Assembly (NCBI RefSeq): GCF_023715145.1
Contig: NZ_JAMBNP010000022.1
Coordinates: 1-61,749, forward strand
Reading direction: 5' to 3'
Source of the DNA: Paenibacillus glycanilyticus
GTDB taxonomy: Bacteria > Bacillota > Bacilli > Paenibacillales > Paenibacillaceae
DNA: 61,749 bases
Positions 24,704 through 33,252 of this stretch are shown piece by piece. The translations under genes and the position numbers were made by a program. Under the pieces are notes generated by a model that saw nothing but the letters and a program-made list of their open reading frames with translations, was not told the origin of the DNA and did no database searches. Positions within the stretch are counted from its first letter, which is position 1, and every line of letters starts with the position of its first letter.

Positions 24704-25942
24704 GTGACGAACGACTGCTTATCAAACACAACGATACCGCAGACACTGCAGCTTGATGGCGAACAGCTGTCTGCCTTCTATCAGCCGATCATCGCGCTGG
24801 ATACAAGAAAAGTAGTTGGCTATGAGGTGCTTGGAAGAGCCTGCAAGGGGGATAATGTCCGCAGTTTGGGTCCGTTTTTTTGCGATCCGGATGTGCCGGT
24901 TGATGATCATATTGCCGTCGACCGGATCCTGCGGGAGCAGGCTTTTCAGAAAATTGCCGCCACCAAGCAGCCGCCGATGCTGTTTATTAATTTGAAGCCG
25001 AACTGGATGCACCGGGGGATGCAGTCCGGGGAGCTCTATACGTTGTCCTTATTGGACAAGTATCAGATTGATCCGCGCAGAGTGGTCATCGAGATTACGG
25101 AAGAAAGCTTTAATGGCGAGATGGAGGAGCTGCGCGAGGTTATTGATCTGTACCGCTCCAAAGGCTGCTTGATTGCCATTGACGATGTAGGCAGCGGCTT
25201 TAGCGGAATGGACCGGATTGCTCTGATTCAGCCCAATATTCTGAAAATCGACATTCATATGCTGAAGCGCAGCGCGAACCATGACGGCTATCTCGGCACG
25301 CTCCGCTCTTTCTCGGCGCTTGCTGATCAGCTTGGCGCTTCTCTGCTCGCAGAAGGAGTGGAGACCAAGCAGGACTTGGCGAGAGCAATCCAGGCCGGCG
25401 TCCGGTATGTTCAGGGCTTTCTGTTTGCGAAGGCGGAGCCGGATTTCGATCTGCCGTCCCGTTTCTCTGCTTTATTGGAAGAAGAGCTGGAGGCTAACCG
25501 TCAGCTGCAGATGTATTCGGAGAATTATTGGCGGTACTTGTCGGACAGGCTGATCGGTAAGATCGACCGGATCGGACACCTCGAGGAGATGGAGGAAGAG
25601 GATAACGAATGGATTGTCCGGCTGCTGCAGGAGCTGGAAAACAACTGCATCCGCGTCTATCTCTGCCGGGATAACGGCATCCAGCTCTCATCGAACTATT
25701 CGAGGAGAGAGAACGGAGGCTGGCGGCGGGAGGATGAATACTGCGGGGCGAACTGGAGCTGGCGTCCGTATTTTGTCCCGAATGTGGTCCAGTTAAATGA
25801 GAACCGCCGTACCATGGTCTCCCGCGCGTATACCGATCTGGATTCCCGGGCATGGATCCGGACCATATCGGTACTGGCGAAACCCGGCATTATACTGTTC
25901 GTTGATATGAAGGATCCCGAGCCGGATTATTATCGGATCTAG
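24704..25942 (+). CDS. EAL-domain protein, YkuI-like
   Basis: A cytoplasmic protein of 412 residues. The N-terminal EAL domain (residues 20-240) has the catalytic metal residues in EVLGR (the EAL motif variant), NLKPNW, EITEES, IDDVGSG and the late EGVE. The C-terminal 150 residues form a PAS-like domain as in B. subtilis YkuI. It may hydrolyse c-di-GMP or only bind it; YkuI itself is reported to bind c-di-GMP. GTG at 24704 is eight bases after AAGGGAGAG; the TTG at 24698 is too close. Confidence 0.88.
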   Translation: MTNDCLSNTTIPQTLQLDGEQLSAFYQPIIALDTRKVVGYEVLGRACKGDNVRSLGPFFCDPDVPVDDHIAVDRILREQAFQKIAATKQPPMLFINLKPNWMHRGMQSGELYTLSLLDKYQIDPRRVVIEITEESFNGEMEELREVIDLYRSKGCLIAIDDVGSGFSGMDRIALIQPNILKIDIHMLKRSANHDGYLGTLRSFSALADQLGASLLAEGVETKQDLARAIQAGVRYVQGFLFAKAEPDFDLPSRFSALLEEELEANRQLQMYSENYWRYLSDRLIGKIDRIGHLEEMEEEDNEWIVRLLQELENNCIRVYLCRDNGIQLSSNYSRRENGGWRREDEYCGANWSWRPYFVPNVVQLNENRRTMVSRAYTDLDSRAWIRTISVLAKPGIILFVDMKDPEPDYYRI

Positions 25943-25947
25943 GGATA

Positions 25948-26466
25948 TTAAGGATTGGACTGGTACACCATACAATGGAACTCTGCCGGTCCTTCCGGGG
26001 TCTGTCTTACATACGTATCGTCAATGGCAAAGCCTGCCCGTTCATAAGCGCGAACGGCGCGTGTATTCCAGGTCAGCACCTCCAGATCGATGCTGTTCTG
26101 CGGCGCTCTGCGACTCGCTTCCCGGATTAATAAACGAATGAAGTGGGCGCCAATCCCTCTGCCGCAAAGGGAAGGATGGAGGCCGAGTCCCAGACGCGTA
26201 ACGCCAACAATAGGGAAGAACTGCGCAAAGCCGATCAATTCCTGCTCCTGATTCACGACAGCCGCATATTGCATGCGCCGCAGGACGGGATCGCCGAATT
26301 CGATCTCGTCCTTTTGCATCGTCTCCCACGATGGCCACCTGTACAGATCATAAGGCGTTTCATAATGCCATTCGCAAATTTGCCGGGCATGCTCGATTTC
26401 CATTGGCAGGATAGTCATGTCCGCCAAGGATGGTTTATAATGTAGCTCATCGGTAAAATTAGACAT
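25948..26466 (-). CDS. GNAT N-acetyltransferase
   Basis: A 172-residue single-domain GNAT protein. The acetyl-CoA loop is in LGLGLHPSLCGRGIGAHFI and the later LEVLTWNTRAVRAYERAGF is the usual fourth motif. The substrate is unknown. GAGGG lies about nine bases before the ATG. Its stop is five bases from the stop of the EAL gene. The 17-base motif AAGAATTTATAAGTTTC at 26483-26499, just before the gene, recurs at 29795-29811. Confidence 0.85.
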   Translation of the reverse strand: MSNFTDELHYKPSLADMTILPMEIEHARQICEWHYETPYDLYRWPSWETMQKDEIEFGDPVLRRMQYAAVVNQEQELIGFAQFFPIVGVTRLGLGLHPSLCGRGIGAHFIRLLIREASRRAPQNSIDLEVLTWNTRAVRAYERAGFAIDDTYVRQTPEGPAEFHCMVYQSNP

Positions 26467-26570
26467 CGATATACCCTCATTTAAGAATTTATAAGTTTCT
26501 TTCCATTATAACATTTCAATAACCGACTACATGAGGATTTGGCGAAGGACAACGAAGGAGAACTTTTACG

Positions 26571-27788
26571 ATGCGGAAATTAATAGCACTTGGCTGTTTG
26601 TCTTATCTCGTAATTGGATTAGCTCATGTTGTGGGCGGATCGGTAATGGAGCAGATGCTCGGGAAGTACGACTTGTCTTATGATGACGGCGGGCAGTGGA
26701 TGATGAATCAGTTCCTGGGGTTTCTGGTCGGTGTCTTGCTGTCTCCGTTTCTTACGTCGAAGGTGGGCAAAAGAGGGGGAGTTCTTCTTTCTCTTGGTCT
26801 CCTGACGCTTGGTGAAGCGGCCTATAGTCTGACTCCCGATTCCTGGGGGCTGATGCTGTTCATCGCCTTGTTCGCCGGCTTTGGCTTTGGAATGACGGAA
26901 TCGGTAATCGGGGCGATGATCATAGAGCTAGCGGAGGAGAACGGGAAGGCCAACGCGATGACTCAGCTGGAAACGTTCTTTGGCATCGGGGCCTTCTTGA
27001 TGCCAACGATGGCAAGCATATTGATCAAGTATGATATTTGGCAGCTATCCTTCCCGATTCTGTCCGCACTTGCCGGCATAACCTTTATCTTATGGATGAC
27101 GCTTTCGTTTGGAACGATAGACGACAAGATAGGTTATCACGCGAGAGGAAAGAAGGAGCATGTGGAGCGGGAAGCGGGCGTTCCGCAGGCAAAGGGCTGG
27201 TTCGGCTACAAAAGAGCAGCTATTCCGTTCCTGCTACTGTCGGCGTTGTTTTTTGTCATCTACGTTGGCGTGGAGATGAGCTTCTCCAACTATCTGCCTT
27301 CCATTATGATCGAACGTTCCGGTATGACGGAGGCGAGCGCGCCTTCAACGCTTAGTCTGTTCTGGGGCACGATGATCCTCGGGCGCCTGTTCGCCGGACG
27401 TCTCGCAGACCGCGTCGGCTACTTCCGTTACCTGTCCGTGGCTATTGCAGGGGCATGCGTCATTATACTTGCGATGGGGGCAATCGGCCAGTTAAGCGGG
27501 ATGCTGGTTCTAGTCGGCTTAAGCGGCTTGTTCTTCTCCGGCGTATTTGGCATCGCGCTCGTATTTGCGAACGGATTGATTCCGGGCATGACAGAGCGGA
27601 CAACCAGCCTGCTTGTCGCCTGCGGCGGTATAGGAGGGGCTATCTTCCCCAAATTAACCGGATGGATGATGGACAGCTATGGCGCAGACCGGACGGTCTG
27701 GATTCTCGGCGCGTTTATTGTCGCGATGTTTGTCGTATTGCTGGCTATGCTGGCTTTGGGCAGGAGGCAGGAGGCAGCAGCCTCCTGA
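26571..27788 (+). CDS. MFS transporter
   Basis: A 405-residue membrane protein with about twelve helices and the major-facilitator layout: GRLFAGRLADRVGYFRYL between helices 8 and 9 is the typical loop motif. The first half is rich in Gly (GFGFGMTESVIGAMI). It resembles sugar or drug efflux members; the substrate cannot be told. AAGGAG is about ten bases before the ATG. It stands alone, with a terminator shared with the NlpC/P60 gene. Confidence 0.85.
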   Translation: MRKLIALGCLSYLVIGLAHVVGGSVMEQMLGKYDLSYDDGGQWMMNQFLGFLVGVLLSPFLTSKVGKRGGVLLSLGLLTLGEAAYSLTPDSWGLMLFIALFAGFGFGMTESVIGAMIIELAEENGKANAMTQLETFFGIGAFLMPTMASILIKYDIWQLSFPILSALAGITFILWMTLSFGTIDDKIGYHARGKKEHVEREAGVPQAKGWFGYKRAAIPFLLLSALFFVIYVGVEMSFSNYLPSIMIERSGMTEASAPSTLSLFWGTMILGRLFAGRLADRVGYFRYLSVAIAGACVIILAMGAIGQLSGMLVLVGLSGLFFSGVFGIALVFANGLIPGMTERTTSLLVACGGIGGAIFPKLTGWMMDSYGADRTVWILGAFIVAMFVVLLAMLALGRRQEAAAS

Positions 27789-27810
27789 TCCGGATTCGAA
27801 TAGCAGCAAA

Positions 27811-27864
27811 CAATAAAGCCGCATGCGGTTTATCCGATTGGACAAGCAGCGTGCGGCTTTATTG
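27811..27864. terminator. Convergent terminator after MFS gene
   Basis: CAATAAAGCCGCATGC (27811-27826) pairs with GCGTGCGGCTTTATTG (27849-27864) apart from one wobble. It lies between convergent genes. Confidence 0.8.
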
Positions 27865-27908
27865 CAGGAATCTTGCCAGCCGCCTCAGGGGGAAGCGACC
27901 GCTTGATT

Positions 27909-28376
27909 CTATTGTTCGTCGGCATATTTTTCAAAAGTACTAGGGTCCATGACACGTCGAGCAGTCACATACCGATTCACATAATAAGAGTCGCTAAGAT
28001 TGCTGATTGTAACGCCTTTGGAGGACGAAGCATGAGCAAACTTGCCATCTCCCACATAAATGCCGACATGAGATACACCACGACCGTTCGTGTTAAAGAA
28101 CACGAGATCTCCGGCGATCAGATCACTCTTGGTGATCTTCTTACCTGTTTGCGATTGCGAAGTGGAAGTACGAGGAAGATCGACGCCCATTTTGTCGAAG
28201 ACATAAGAAGTAAATCCGGAGCAGTCGAATCCTTTCGATGATGTTCCACCTGCAACGTACGGCGTGCCAATTAAATCACTGACAATGCCGTCCATTTTGG
28301 AGTCTGCGAAAACGCTCCCGGCCTGAAAAGCCAGCATTAACGCAAGCCCAAGAATAAGTGCTGAAACCTTTTTCAA
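27909..28376 (-). CDS. Secreted NlpC/P60 cell-wall peptidase
   Basis: A 155-residue exported peptidase with a signal peptide ending near VFADS (residue 24) and a single NlpC/P60 domain. The catalytic Cys52 is in FDCSGF, His103 in SHVGIYVG and His115 in FAHASS. Such enzymes cut D-Glu-diaminopimelate bonds in peptidoglycan. There are no LysM or SH3 repeats. The start is TTG, nine bases after GGAAGGAG. A c-di-AMP riboswitch in the leader controls it, as is common for wall hydrolases in Bacillota. Confidence 0.93.
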   Translation of the reverse strand: MKKVSALILGLALMLAFQAGSVFADSKMDGIVSDLIGTPYVAGGTSSKGFDCSGFTSYVFDKMGVDLPRTSTSQSQTGKKITKSDLIAGDLVFFNTNGRGVSHVGIYVGDGKFAHASSSKGVTISNLSDSYYVNRYVTARRVMDPSTFEKYADEQ

Positions 28377-28392
28377 AGCGGTAAAGCTCCTT

Positions 28393-28532
28393 CCAATGCC
28401 GACGAGGTTAGCTGTGGGGTTCGGTTGAAGGATCCCTATGACTTCTCAGGCGCCGATTCAATTACATTCGGACGTCGAAGTCAATTCACCCAGAGGTGGT
28501 TCCCCCGTTTCCAGTACAAGGAATTTGGCAGT
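28393..28532 (-). promoter_or_regulatory. c-di-AMP riboswitch (ydaO/yuaA type)
   Basis: Read on the minus strand, the conserved parts of the ydaO/yuaA aptamer appear in order: ACGGGGGAACCA, CTGGGTGAAT, GGGATCC, CCGAACCC, and ACAGCTAACCTCGTCGGC. The 3' edge is only a few bases from the Shine-Dalgarno GGAAGGAG of the NlpC/P60 gene and no terminator lies between. In known cases c-di-AMP turns expression off. Confidence 0.9.
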
Positions 28533-28791
28533 GTGTTTTATGTACTTGGTAACTATTCGGTAATTTTCGCACATCTCCTCCCCAATACGGCAATTTCTAA
28601 TAATTCTCATGGAACCTTTTGACTAAATGATGCGGAAAAGCTTGTATCTTGCGGCTCATAGGCTCCGATTAGGACGCGCAGACTAGCAGATAAGCCCTAT
28701 TTCGATTTACTAACTCTTTACTATGTGGATTTGCTAGCCAATATGTTGATTTATTTGGAGAATGGAAGACAAGCCAGCCCGAAAAAACGCG
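28533..28791. other. Upstream part of the riboswitch gap
   Basis: About 260 bases without a gene, between the riboswitch and the terminator of the next minus-strand gene. It should contain the promoter of the NlpC/P60 transcript, but no clear -35/-10 pair was found. Confidence 0.4.
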
Positions 28792-28825
28792 AAAAACCCG
28801 CGCTGCGACTAGGTCGCAAGGCGGG
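28792..28825 (-). terminator. Terminator of membrane protein gene
   Basis: CCCGC(28797-28801)/GCGGG(28821-28825) and TGCGAC/GTCGCA pair around TAG with a two-base internal loop; on the minus strand five T follow. Confidence 0.8.
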
Positions 28826-28850
28826 CTTCCTCTATAATTATGAGAAAATT

Positions 28851-29672
28851 TTAAACTTCTTTTGACCTTAATATGTCGTATTGGGAGGCTAGAGTCCATA
28901 CCTTCATTAAGGTACGGACGAGATGATAGCCCTGATGGACAAGGAGAGCGATAAAGCCGGCCCATACCAGGGATAAGCTGGTCACAAACAATCCGATTCC
29001 CGAACCGATGCCCCACATAACCAAGGATAATCCGGCGAATGGAAGCAAATTCTTAACGGCAGTGCCAAGCGATTGGAGGATGCCTCCGCTTCTGCCGGTG
29101 GTTGCGCCAAGCTGCATGGCAAGGAACAGCAGATGGAGCAGAATCCCCCATAAGAGCCATCCTCCCGCGGCGGGCAGCGTCTGCTGCAGCAGAGAGCTAA
29201 TCGTTCGGCTGTGCATTAACGCTTCGAGACCCTTTGGCGCCAGCCACCAAGCCGGAGCAAGAACAAGTAGTTTCTCGATCCAATAGAGCAGGGTGACCGG
29301 CTTCCAGGCTTTTCTGACGCCCTGCAGGAACTGCGTTCCTCCAGCATCGGTCGAATGCTGCAGGGAGTAGAGCAGACCTGCGTTAAACAGGGGGGAGAGC
29401 AGCATTCTAGCGGCGAATAGTCCGCCTAGCAGCCATAAGTATGGGGTTAGCAGATCGGTCTTCATAATCTGGAACTGTGCTTCACTCAAAAACAACTGGA
29501 CGGCTGACTTGGAAGGGGAGTGATCCGGGAACCGCTGCAGCAGCGGGGAGACAACCGAATCGATGAACCGGTAGAGGAAGAACCCCCAGAGCAGCTGGTA
29601 CAGGAAAAGCAGGATAACGATATAAAAGTGCTTGATCGCGAGCCGCCAGCCTTGCTTCATATGATTTTTCAT
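28851..29672 (-). CDS. Polytopic membrane protein, unknown
   Basis: A protein of 273 residues with about six membrane helices (IVILLFLYQLLWGFFLYRF, LLGGLFAARMLL, WLLWGILLHLLFLAMQL, LSLVMWGIGSGIGLFV, LVWAGFIALLVHQGY among them). I recognise no family; the shape recalls DUF975 or YesL-like proteins. ATG at 29672 follows AGGGGGA at seven bases. Its leader carries three tandem 41-base hairpin repeats, the last of which ends in T5 directly before the ribosome-binding site. Confidence 0.75.
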   Translation of the reverse strand: MKNHMKQGWRLAIKHFYIVILLFLYQLLWGFFLYRFIDSVVSPLLQRFPDHSPSKSAVQLFLSEAQFQIMKTDLLTPYLWLLGGLFAARMLLSPLFNAGLLYSLQHSTDAGGTQFLQGVRKAWKPVTLLYWIEKLLVLAPAWWLAPKGLEALMHSRTISSLLQQTLPAAGGWLLWGILLHLLFLAMQLGATTGRSGGILQSLGTAVKNLLPFAGLSLVMWGIGSGIGLFVTSLSLVWAGFIALLVHQGYHLVRTLMKVWTLASQYDILRSKEV

Positions 29673-29687
29673 TGAAATCCCCCTAAA

Positions 29688-29790
29688 AAGAATTGCGAAG
29701 CAATTCTTACTTCGAAAGCATGAACCTAAAGAATTGCGAAGCAATTCTTACTTCGAAAGCACGGACCTAAAGAATTGCGAAGCAATTCTT
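29688..29790. repeat. Three 41-bp tandem palindromic repeats
   Basis: The 21-base palindrome AAGAATTGCGAAGCAATTCTT occurs at 29688-29708, 29729-29749 and 29770-29790, exactly 41 bases apart. The 20-base spacers are nearly identical and contain TTCGAA. Each unit can form a 9-bp hairpin with a GAA or TTC loop. Confidence 0.95.
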
Positions 29791-29848
29791 GGCAAAGAAT
29801 TTATAAGTTTCGATCAAGCTGGAAGAACAAATTCTTATTAACGATAAA

Positions 29849-29897
29849 ACCTACCTCTAGACGCGGTCGCTCTTCTCCGAAAGGCCTCGATAGAGGT
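29849..29897 (-). terminator. Possible terminator of M1 peptidase gene
   Basis: ACCTCTA and TAGAGGT pair across a 31-base structured loop, with a T4 on the minus strand. Weak by itself; supported by position just after the stop. Confidence 0.4.
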
Positions 29898-29901
29898 TTT
29901 C

Positions 29902-31908
29902 TCACCAGCCCAACAATCCGAGCAGACCGTGAATAACGTTAGAGGTGCCAAGACTCCAGCGCGTACGCGTCGCTTCCGACAAGTCTGCCTTCATATAGTC
30001 GTTAATATGTTTATTGTCGAGTACGTTTGTATGCTGCGGATCGATCGCTACCCACTCAAGCGGGGAGCTGTGAACCACTTTATATTCAATGGATGCTTCC
30101 GTCGGATCCCAGGTTTTTGGAACAATGGTGCCGTCTTTGAACTTCAACACAACCGGAATTGGCCCGTTATAGCCGCCGTTGCGCTGAATGAGGACAACCG
30201 ATTCATACATCCGTGTCCCCTCCTGGTCGACAGGACGGACATGAATGGATTCCACCGAAACATCTGCCATCTGGTTGTCATAGACGTACTGGTCGAAGTA
30301 ATTGGTCCACTTCTGCTTGCTCACCTGCTCAACCACTCTCTGGAAGTCGGCGCTTGTCGGATGCTTGAACTTGTATTTCTGGAAGTAGGTTCGCATAATC
30401 TTTTGCATCATTTTCTCGCCGACCTGCTTCTCGATGCCGATCAATACGAGCTTCGCCCGCATGTACACGTTCTCGGCGTAGACATTGTTGCTCGGATATG
30501 CCCAGGACGGCTGCTTCAGCGGAGCGGGGGCGGTCATATAGCTGGCTTCCAGCGGAAGGTTCGCCTCAAGGCCGTATTCACTTGCCATTACTTTATCCTC
30601 GGCATAGGAGGTGAAGCCTTCATCCAGCCAGGCTTCCTCGAATTCATTCGAGGCGACCATGCCATACCAGTATTGATGCCCGACTTCATGAACGACCGTC
30701 CGCTCAAGGCTATACCCCGGATTGCTCGTCTCTGCGGCGAAGGCGGTCACAAGCGTCGGATATTCCATCCCTCCGGAGCCGTTCGCTCCCTTAGGAGGGA
30801 CAACAACCGATAAGGTGGAATACGGATATTCGCCATACCATTGCCCGTATTTGGACAGGGCGGATTTGGCGGCATGCATATAGCGGTCCTTCAGCTCCTC
30901 ATGGGCGGGATCCAGATACAGCTTGATGCGGACTCCCGGAATGCCCGGTCCCGATAAGGTATCTTCATAGTAGATGAAATCCGGTGAAGCGGCCCAGGCG
31001 AAGTCATGCACATCATCGGCATAGAATTGATAGATGGCCCGGCTGCCCTTTTTCTCCATGGCCTTGGTCTGGAAGCCGGTTGCAGCTACGATATAGGATT
31101 CCGGAACCTGGATCTTGACCGAATAAATGCCGAAGTCGCTGTAAAACTCGGAATTGCCATGGTACTGGTGGGTGTTCCAGCCCTCGGTGGTACGGCCCCT
31201 TGTACCCGCTGTCTCATAAACGGCCAGCTTAGGGAACCATTGGCCTGCCATCACGTAATTGCCGGAGTAACCCATGCGGGCGAATACTTCCGGCAGCTTC
31301 ACTTCAAAGCTCATTTGGAGCGTAACCGTCTTGCCTGGCGCCACCGGAGCGGGAAGCTTAAGCTTGGCCAGCGTGAAATCATTCGGATTGTTGTCATCGG
31401 GTTGCACGTAATGCAGCCGCGGAAGCAGGCTTTCTCCTTCCATCGTCTCGAGCGTCAGCAGCTTCATGTAGCCCTGGCTTGCTTCGGTTGCCTTATCCGA
31501 ACGCAGCTTGCCGCCAGATTCCTGCATGAACGTGGTTTTGTCTGACATGAAGGCATTCGGATAGAGATGGAAGTACAGCTCGGACACCGTCTTCTTGCCA
31601 GGATTCGTCCAGGTGACGGTCTGCTGTCCGTCGAGATACCGGATGTCATCGCGCAGGGAGACGTTGGTGTGGTACTCAGCAACGCGTTTGCTGAGCGCCT
31701 GCGGCTTAGGCTCTACCTTGTCAGGCTGGGACGAGGCAGGCGGCTTGGCCGATTTTGAGGCAGAATCGGTCGCTGCTTTGGCGGCGGGGGCGAATGCATA
31801 GGTATATTGGGATTGCCAAGCGCGGCCGAAGCCCTGCTGGATGGAGATGCCGAGCAGGACGGCGGTAAGCGTAAACAAGAGCAAACGTTTGACGTAGCGT
31901 GGAGACAT
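29902..31908 (-). CDS. Membrane-anchored M1 family metallopeptidase
   Basis: A 668-residue aminopeptidase-like protein with an N-terminal signal or anchor (LLLFTLTAVLLGISI). An Ala/Lys/Pro linker, an M1 beta domain and the zinc site HEVGH-x18-E (in VVHEVGHQYWYGM and WLDEGF) follow; the GGMEYP exopeptidase-type motif is seen as SGGMEYPTL. It probably degrades peptides outside the cell. ATG at 31908 has GGGAGGG ten bases upstream. It is divergent from ywhD with a gap of 104 bases. Confidence 0.9.
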   Translation of the reverse strand: MSPRYVKRLLLFTLTAVLLGISIQQGFGRAWQSQYTYAFAPAAKAATDSASKSAKPPASSQPDKVEPKPQALSKRVAEYHTNVSLRDDIRYLDGQQTVTWTNPGKKTVSELYFHLYPNAFMSDKTTFMQESGGKLRSDKATEASQGYMKLLTLETMEGESLLPRLHYVQPDDNNPNDFTLAKLKLPAPVAPGKTVTLQMSFEVKLPEVFARMGYSGNYVMAGQWFPKLAVYETAGTRGRTTEGWNTHQYHGNSEFYSDFGIYSVKIQVPESYIVAATGFQTKAMEKKGSRAIYQFYADDVHDFAWAASPDFIYYEDTLSGPGIPGVRIKLYLDPAHEELKDRYMHAAKSALSKYGQWYGEYPYSTLSVVVPPKGANGSGGMEYPTLVTAFAAETSNPGYSLERTVVHEVGHQYWYGMVASNEFEEAWLDEGFTSYAEDKVMASEYGLEANLPLEASYMTAPAPLKQPSWAYPSNNVYAENVYMRAKLVLIGIEKQVGEKMMQKIMRTYFQKYKFKHPTSADFQRVVEQVSKQKWTNYFDQYVYDNQMADVSVESIHVRPVDQEGTRMYESVVLIQRNGGYNGPIPVVLKFKDGTIVPKTWDPTEASIEYKVVHSSPLEWVAIDPQHTNVLDNKHINDYMKADLSEATRTRWSLGTSNVIHGLLGLLGW

Positions 31909-32012
31909 GATACAATTCCCTCCCGTTGACAAGCATCTACAGCATGTATATGTTTGCTTTTCGCGGATTATTAGCTAAAATGGAATTATTGTACGGGGAA
32001 GGTGGAAGAGCT

Positions 32013-32534
32013 ATGACGGAACAGCAAGGACAGCCGGCGGAGCCGGAAAAGAAAGAGAAGAAGTCGCTCTCGCTTAACGTAGTGAGCAACAAACAACATA
32101 AAGGCTTTGGAGCCGGAACGATAGATTTAAGCGCCGTATCTTGCGTTATTATTGATGGAGGCACAGCCTATATCGATGACGGCGCGATGCACGCGAAGAG
32201 CAAGGTGGAGCGGGGCATCAAGTTCACTCCGAATAAGGAAGACTGCCCGAACGGCCGCAAATGCTGGATCGTATGGACAGCCGTAGAACGCGGTGATGAG
32301 GGCTCCTATTATGCAGGGGCAACAGCATGCGAGATGTGGATTGATACGGAAGCGCGCCGCGGCTGGAAGATTCTCGCCGATCACGTGAATAAGCTGGATT
32401 CTGCGATTAAACGCAGGTACAAGCTGGAGGAGCTGGATGCCGGCGAGAAGGCTGCATACCGCAAGCTTCTGATTGAGCATAATGAAGAATGGTGGAACAA
32501 CTCGCCGGAGGCTCTTAAGGAAGCATTGGCGTAA
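32013..32534 (+). CDS. ywhD: YwhD family protein
   Basis: A 173-residue soluble protein matching B. subtilis YwhD in segments such as GFGAGTIDLSAVS, GAMHAKSKVERGIKFT, YYAGATACEMWID and EARRGWK. The function is unknown. ATG at 32013 follows a GGAAGAG site. In B. subtilis ywhD lies next to pbpG and speE; here both occur about 9-11 kb downstream, so the neighbourhood has been split by the sigma operon and the oxidase genes. Confidence 0.9.
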   Translation: MTEQQGQPAEPEKKEKKSLSLNVVSNKQHKGFGAGTIDLSAVSCVIIDGGTAYIDDGAMHAKSKVERGIKFTPNKEDCPNGRKCWIVWTAVERGDEGSYYAGATACEMWIDTEARRGWKILADHVNKLDSAIKRRYKLEELDAGEKAAYRKLLIEHNEEWWNNSPEALKEALA

Positions 32535-32553
32535 CCAGGAAAGACCAACCTAT

Positions 32554-32599
32554 AACCGGGGATCGTAAGGCAGGCTGCCAAGCGAATCTCCGGTTTTTT
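32554..32599 (+). terminator. ywhD terminator
   Basis: AACCGGGGAT (32554-32563) pairs with ATCTCCGGTT (32586-32595) with one wobble, then T-run. Confidence 0.8.
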
Positions 32600-32637
32600 A
32601 TTGGACTTTATTAGATAGAAAAAATATTTTCGAAGAA

Positions 32638-33252
32638 GTGCAGGGGTTGACGGTTAAGTCGTCGTCTATTATAGCGGGAAGGGAGGAGAGCGATATACAA
32701 GACGAACAATGGATCACAGCCATCAAAAACGGCGGTCCTGCGGCGTTTCAGACTTTTGTAGACGAATACGGGCCTTATATCTATCGAACAGTGTACGCCG
32801 TGATCCGTTCGCCGCATGATGCGGAAGACGTGACGCAGGAAGCACTGCTGCAAATCTATCGCTCCCTCCCGGAGTTCCGAATGGACGGCTTCAAGACGTG
32901 GATTACCCGCATTGCCGTCAATAAGGCGATTGATTGGAAGAGAAGCCGGATGCGCAAGCCTGAAGAGTTAATGGACAGCCTGATGGGGCTTGAGGCAGAA
33001 GGGAAGATGAATGACCACGGCTTGCCCGTTGAGGCAGCTGTGATGGATCGTGAAGAGCAGCGTCAGGTACGGGAGCAGGTCGATCAGCTGCCGGACAATT
33101 ATCGCGAGGTCGTGACGGCTTATTATATGGAGAACAAATCGTATGAGGAGATCGCGGTGCAGACGGGTCTCGAGAAGAAAAGCGTAGAGTCAAGGCTTTA
33201 CCGCGCGCGTAACTGGATTAAGCGGCACTGGCGGAAGGAGGACTTCGAATGA
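32638..33252 (+). CDS. ECF RNA polymerase sigma factor
   Basis: A group 4 sigma factor with region 2 (YRTVYAVIRSPHDAEDVTQEALLQIYRSLPEF, TWITRIAVNKAIDWKR) and region 4 (LPDNYREVVTAYYMENKSYEEIA, SVESRLYRARNWIKRHW). It should direct its own operon and an envelope regulon. The start is unsettled. GTG at 32638 has no Shine-Dalgarno, while the strong GGGAGGAG at 32681-32688 is followed six bases later by ATA at 32695. That would give a usual N-terminus, MQDEQWITAIKNG. It overlaps the anti-sigma gene by ATGA. Confidence 0.9.
   Translation: MQGLTVKSSSIIAGREESDIQDEQWITAIKNGGPAAFQTFVDEYGPYIYRTVYAVIRSPHDAEDVTQEALLQIYRSLPEFRMDGFKTWITRIAVNKAIDWKRSRMRKPEELMDSLMGLEAEGKMNDHGLPVEAAVMDREEQRQVREQVDQLPDNYREVVTAYYMENKSYEEIAVQTGLEKKSVESRLYRARNWIKRHWRKEDFE

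Noticed and set aside
27909..28241. Plus-strand frame opposite the NlpC/P60 gene
   Set aside because: The minus strand has a signal peptide, catalytic motifs and a riboswitch; the plus frame is a shadow.
29688..29790. CRISPR array
   Set aside because: Only three repeats; the spacers are nearly identical to each other and there are no cas genes.
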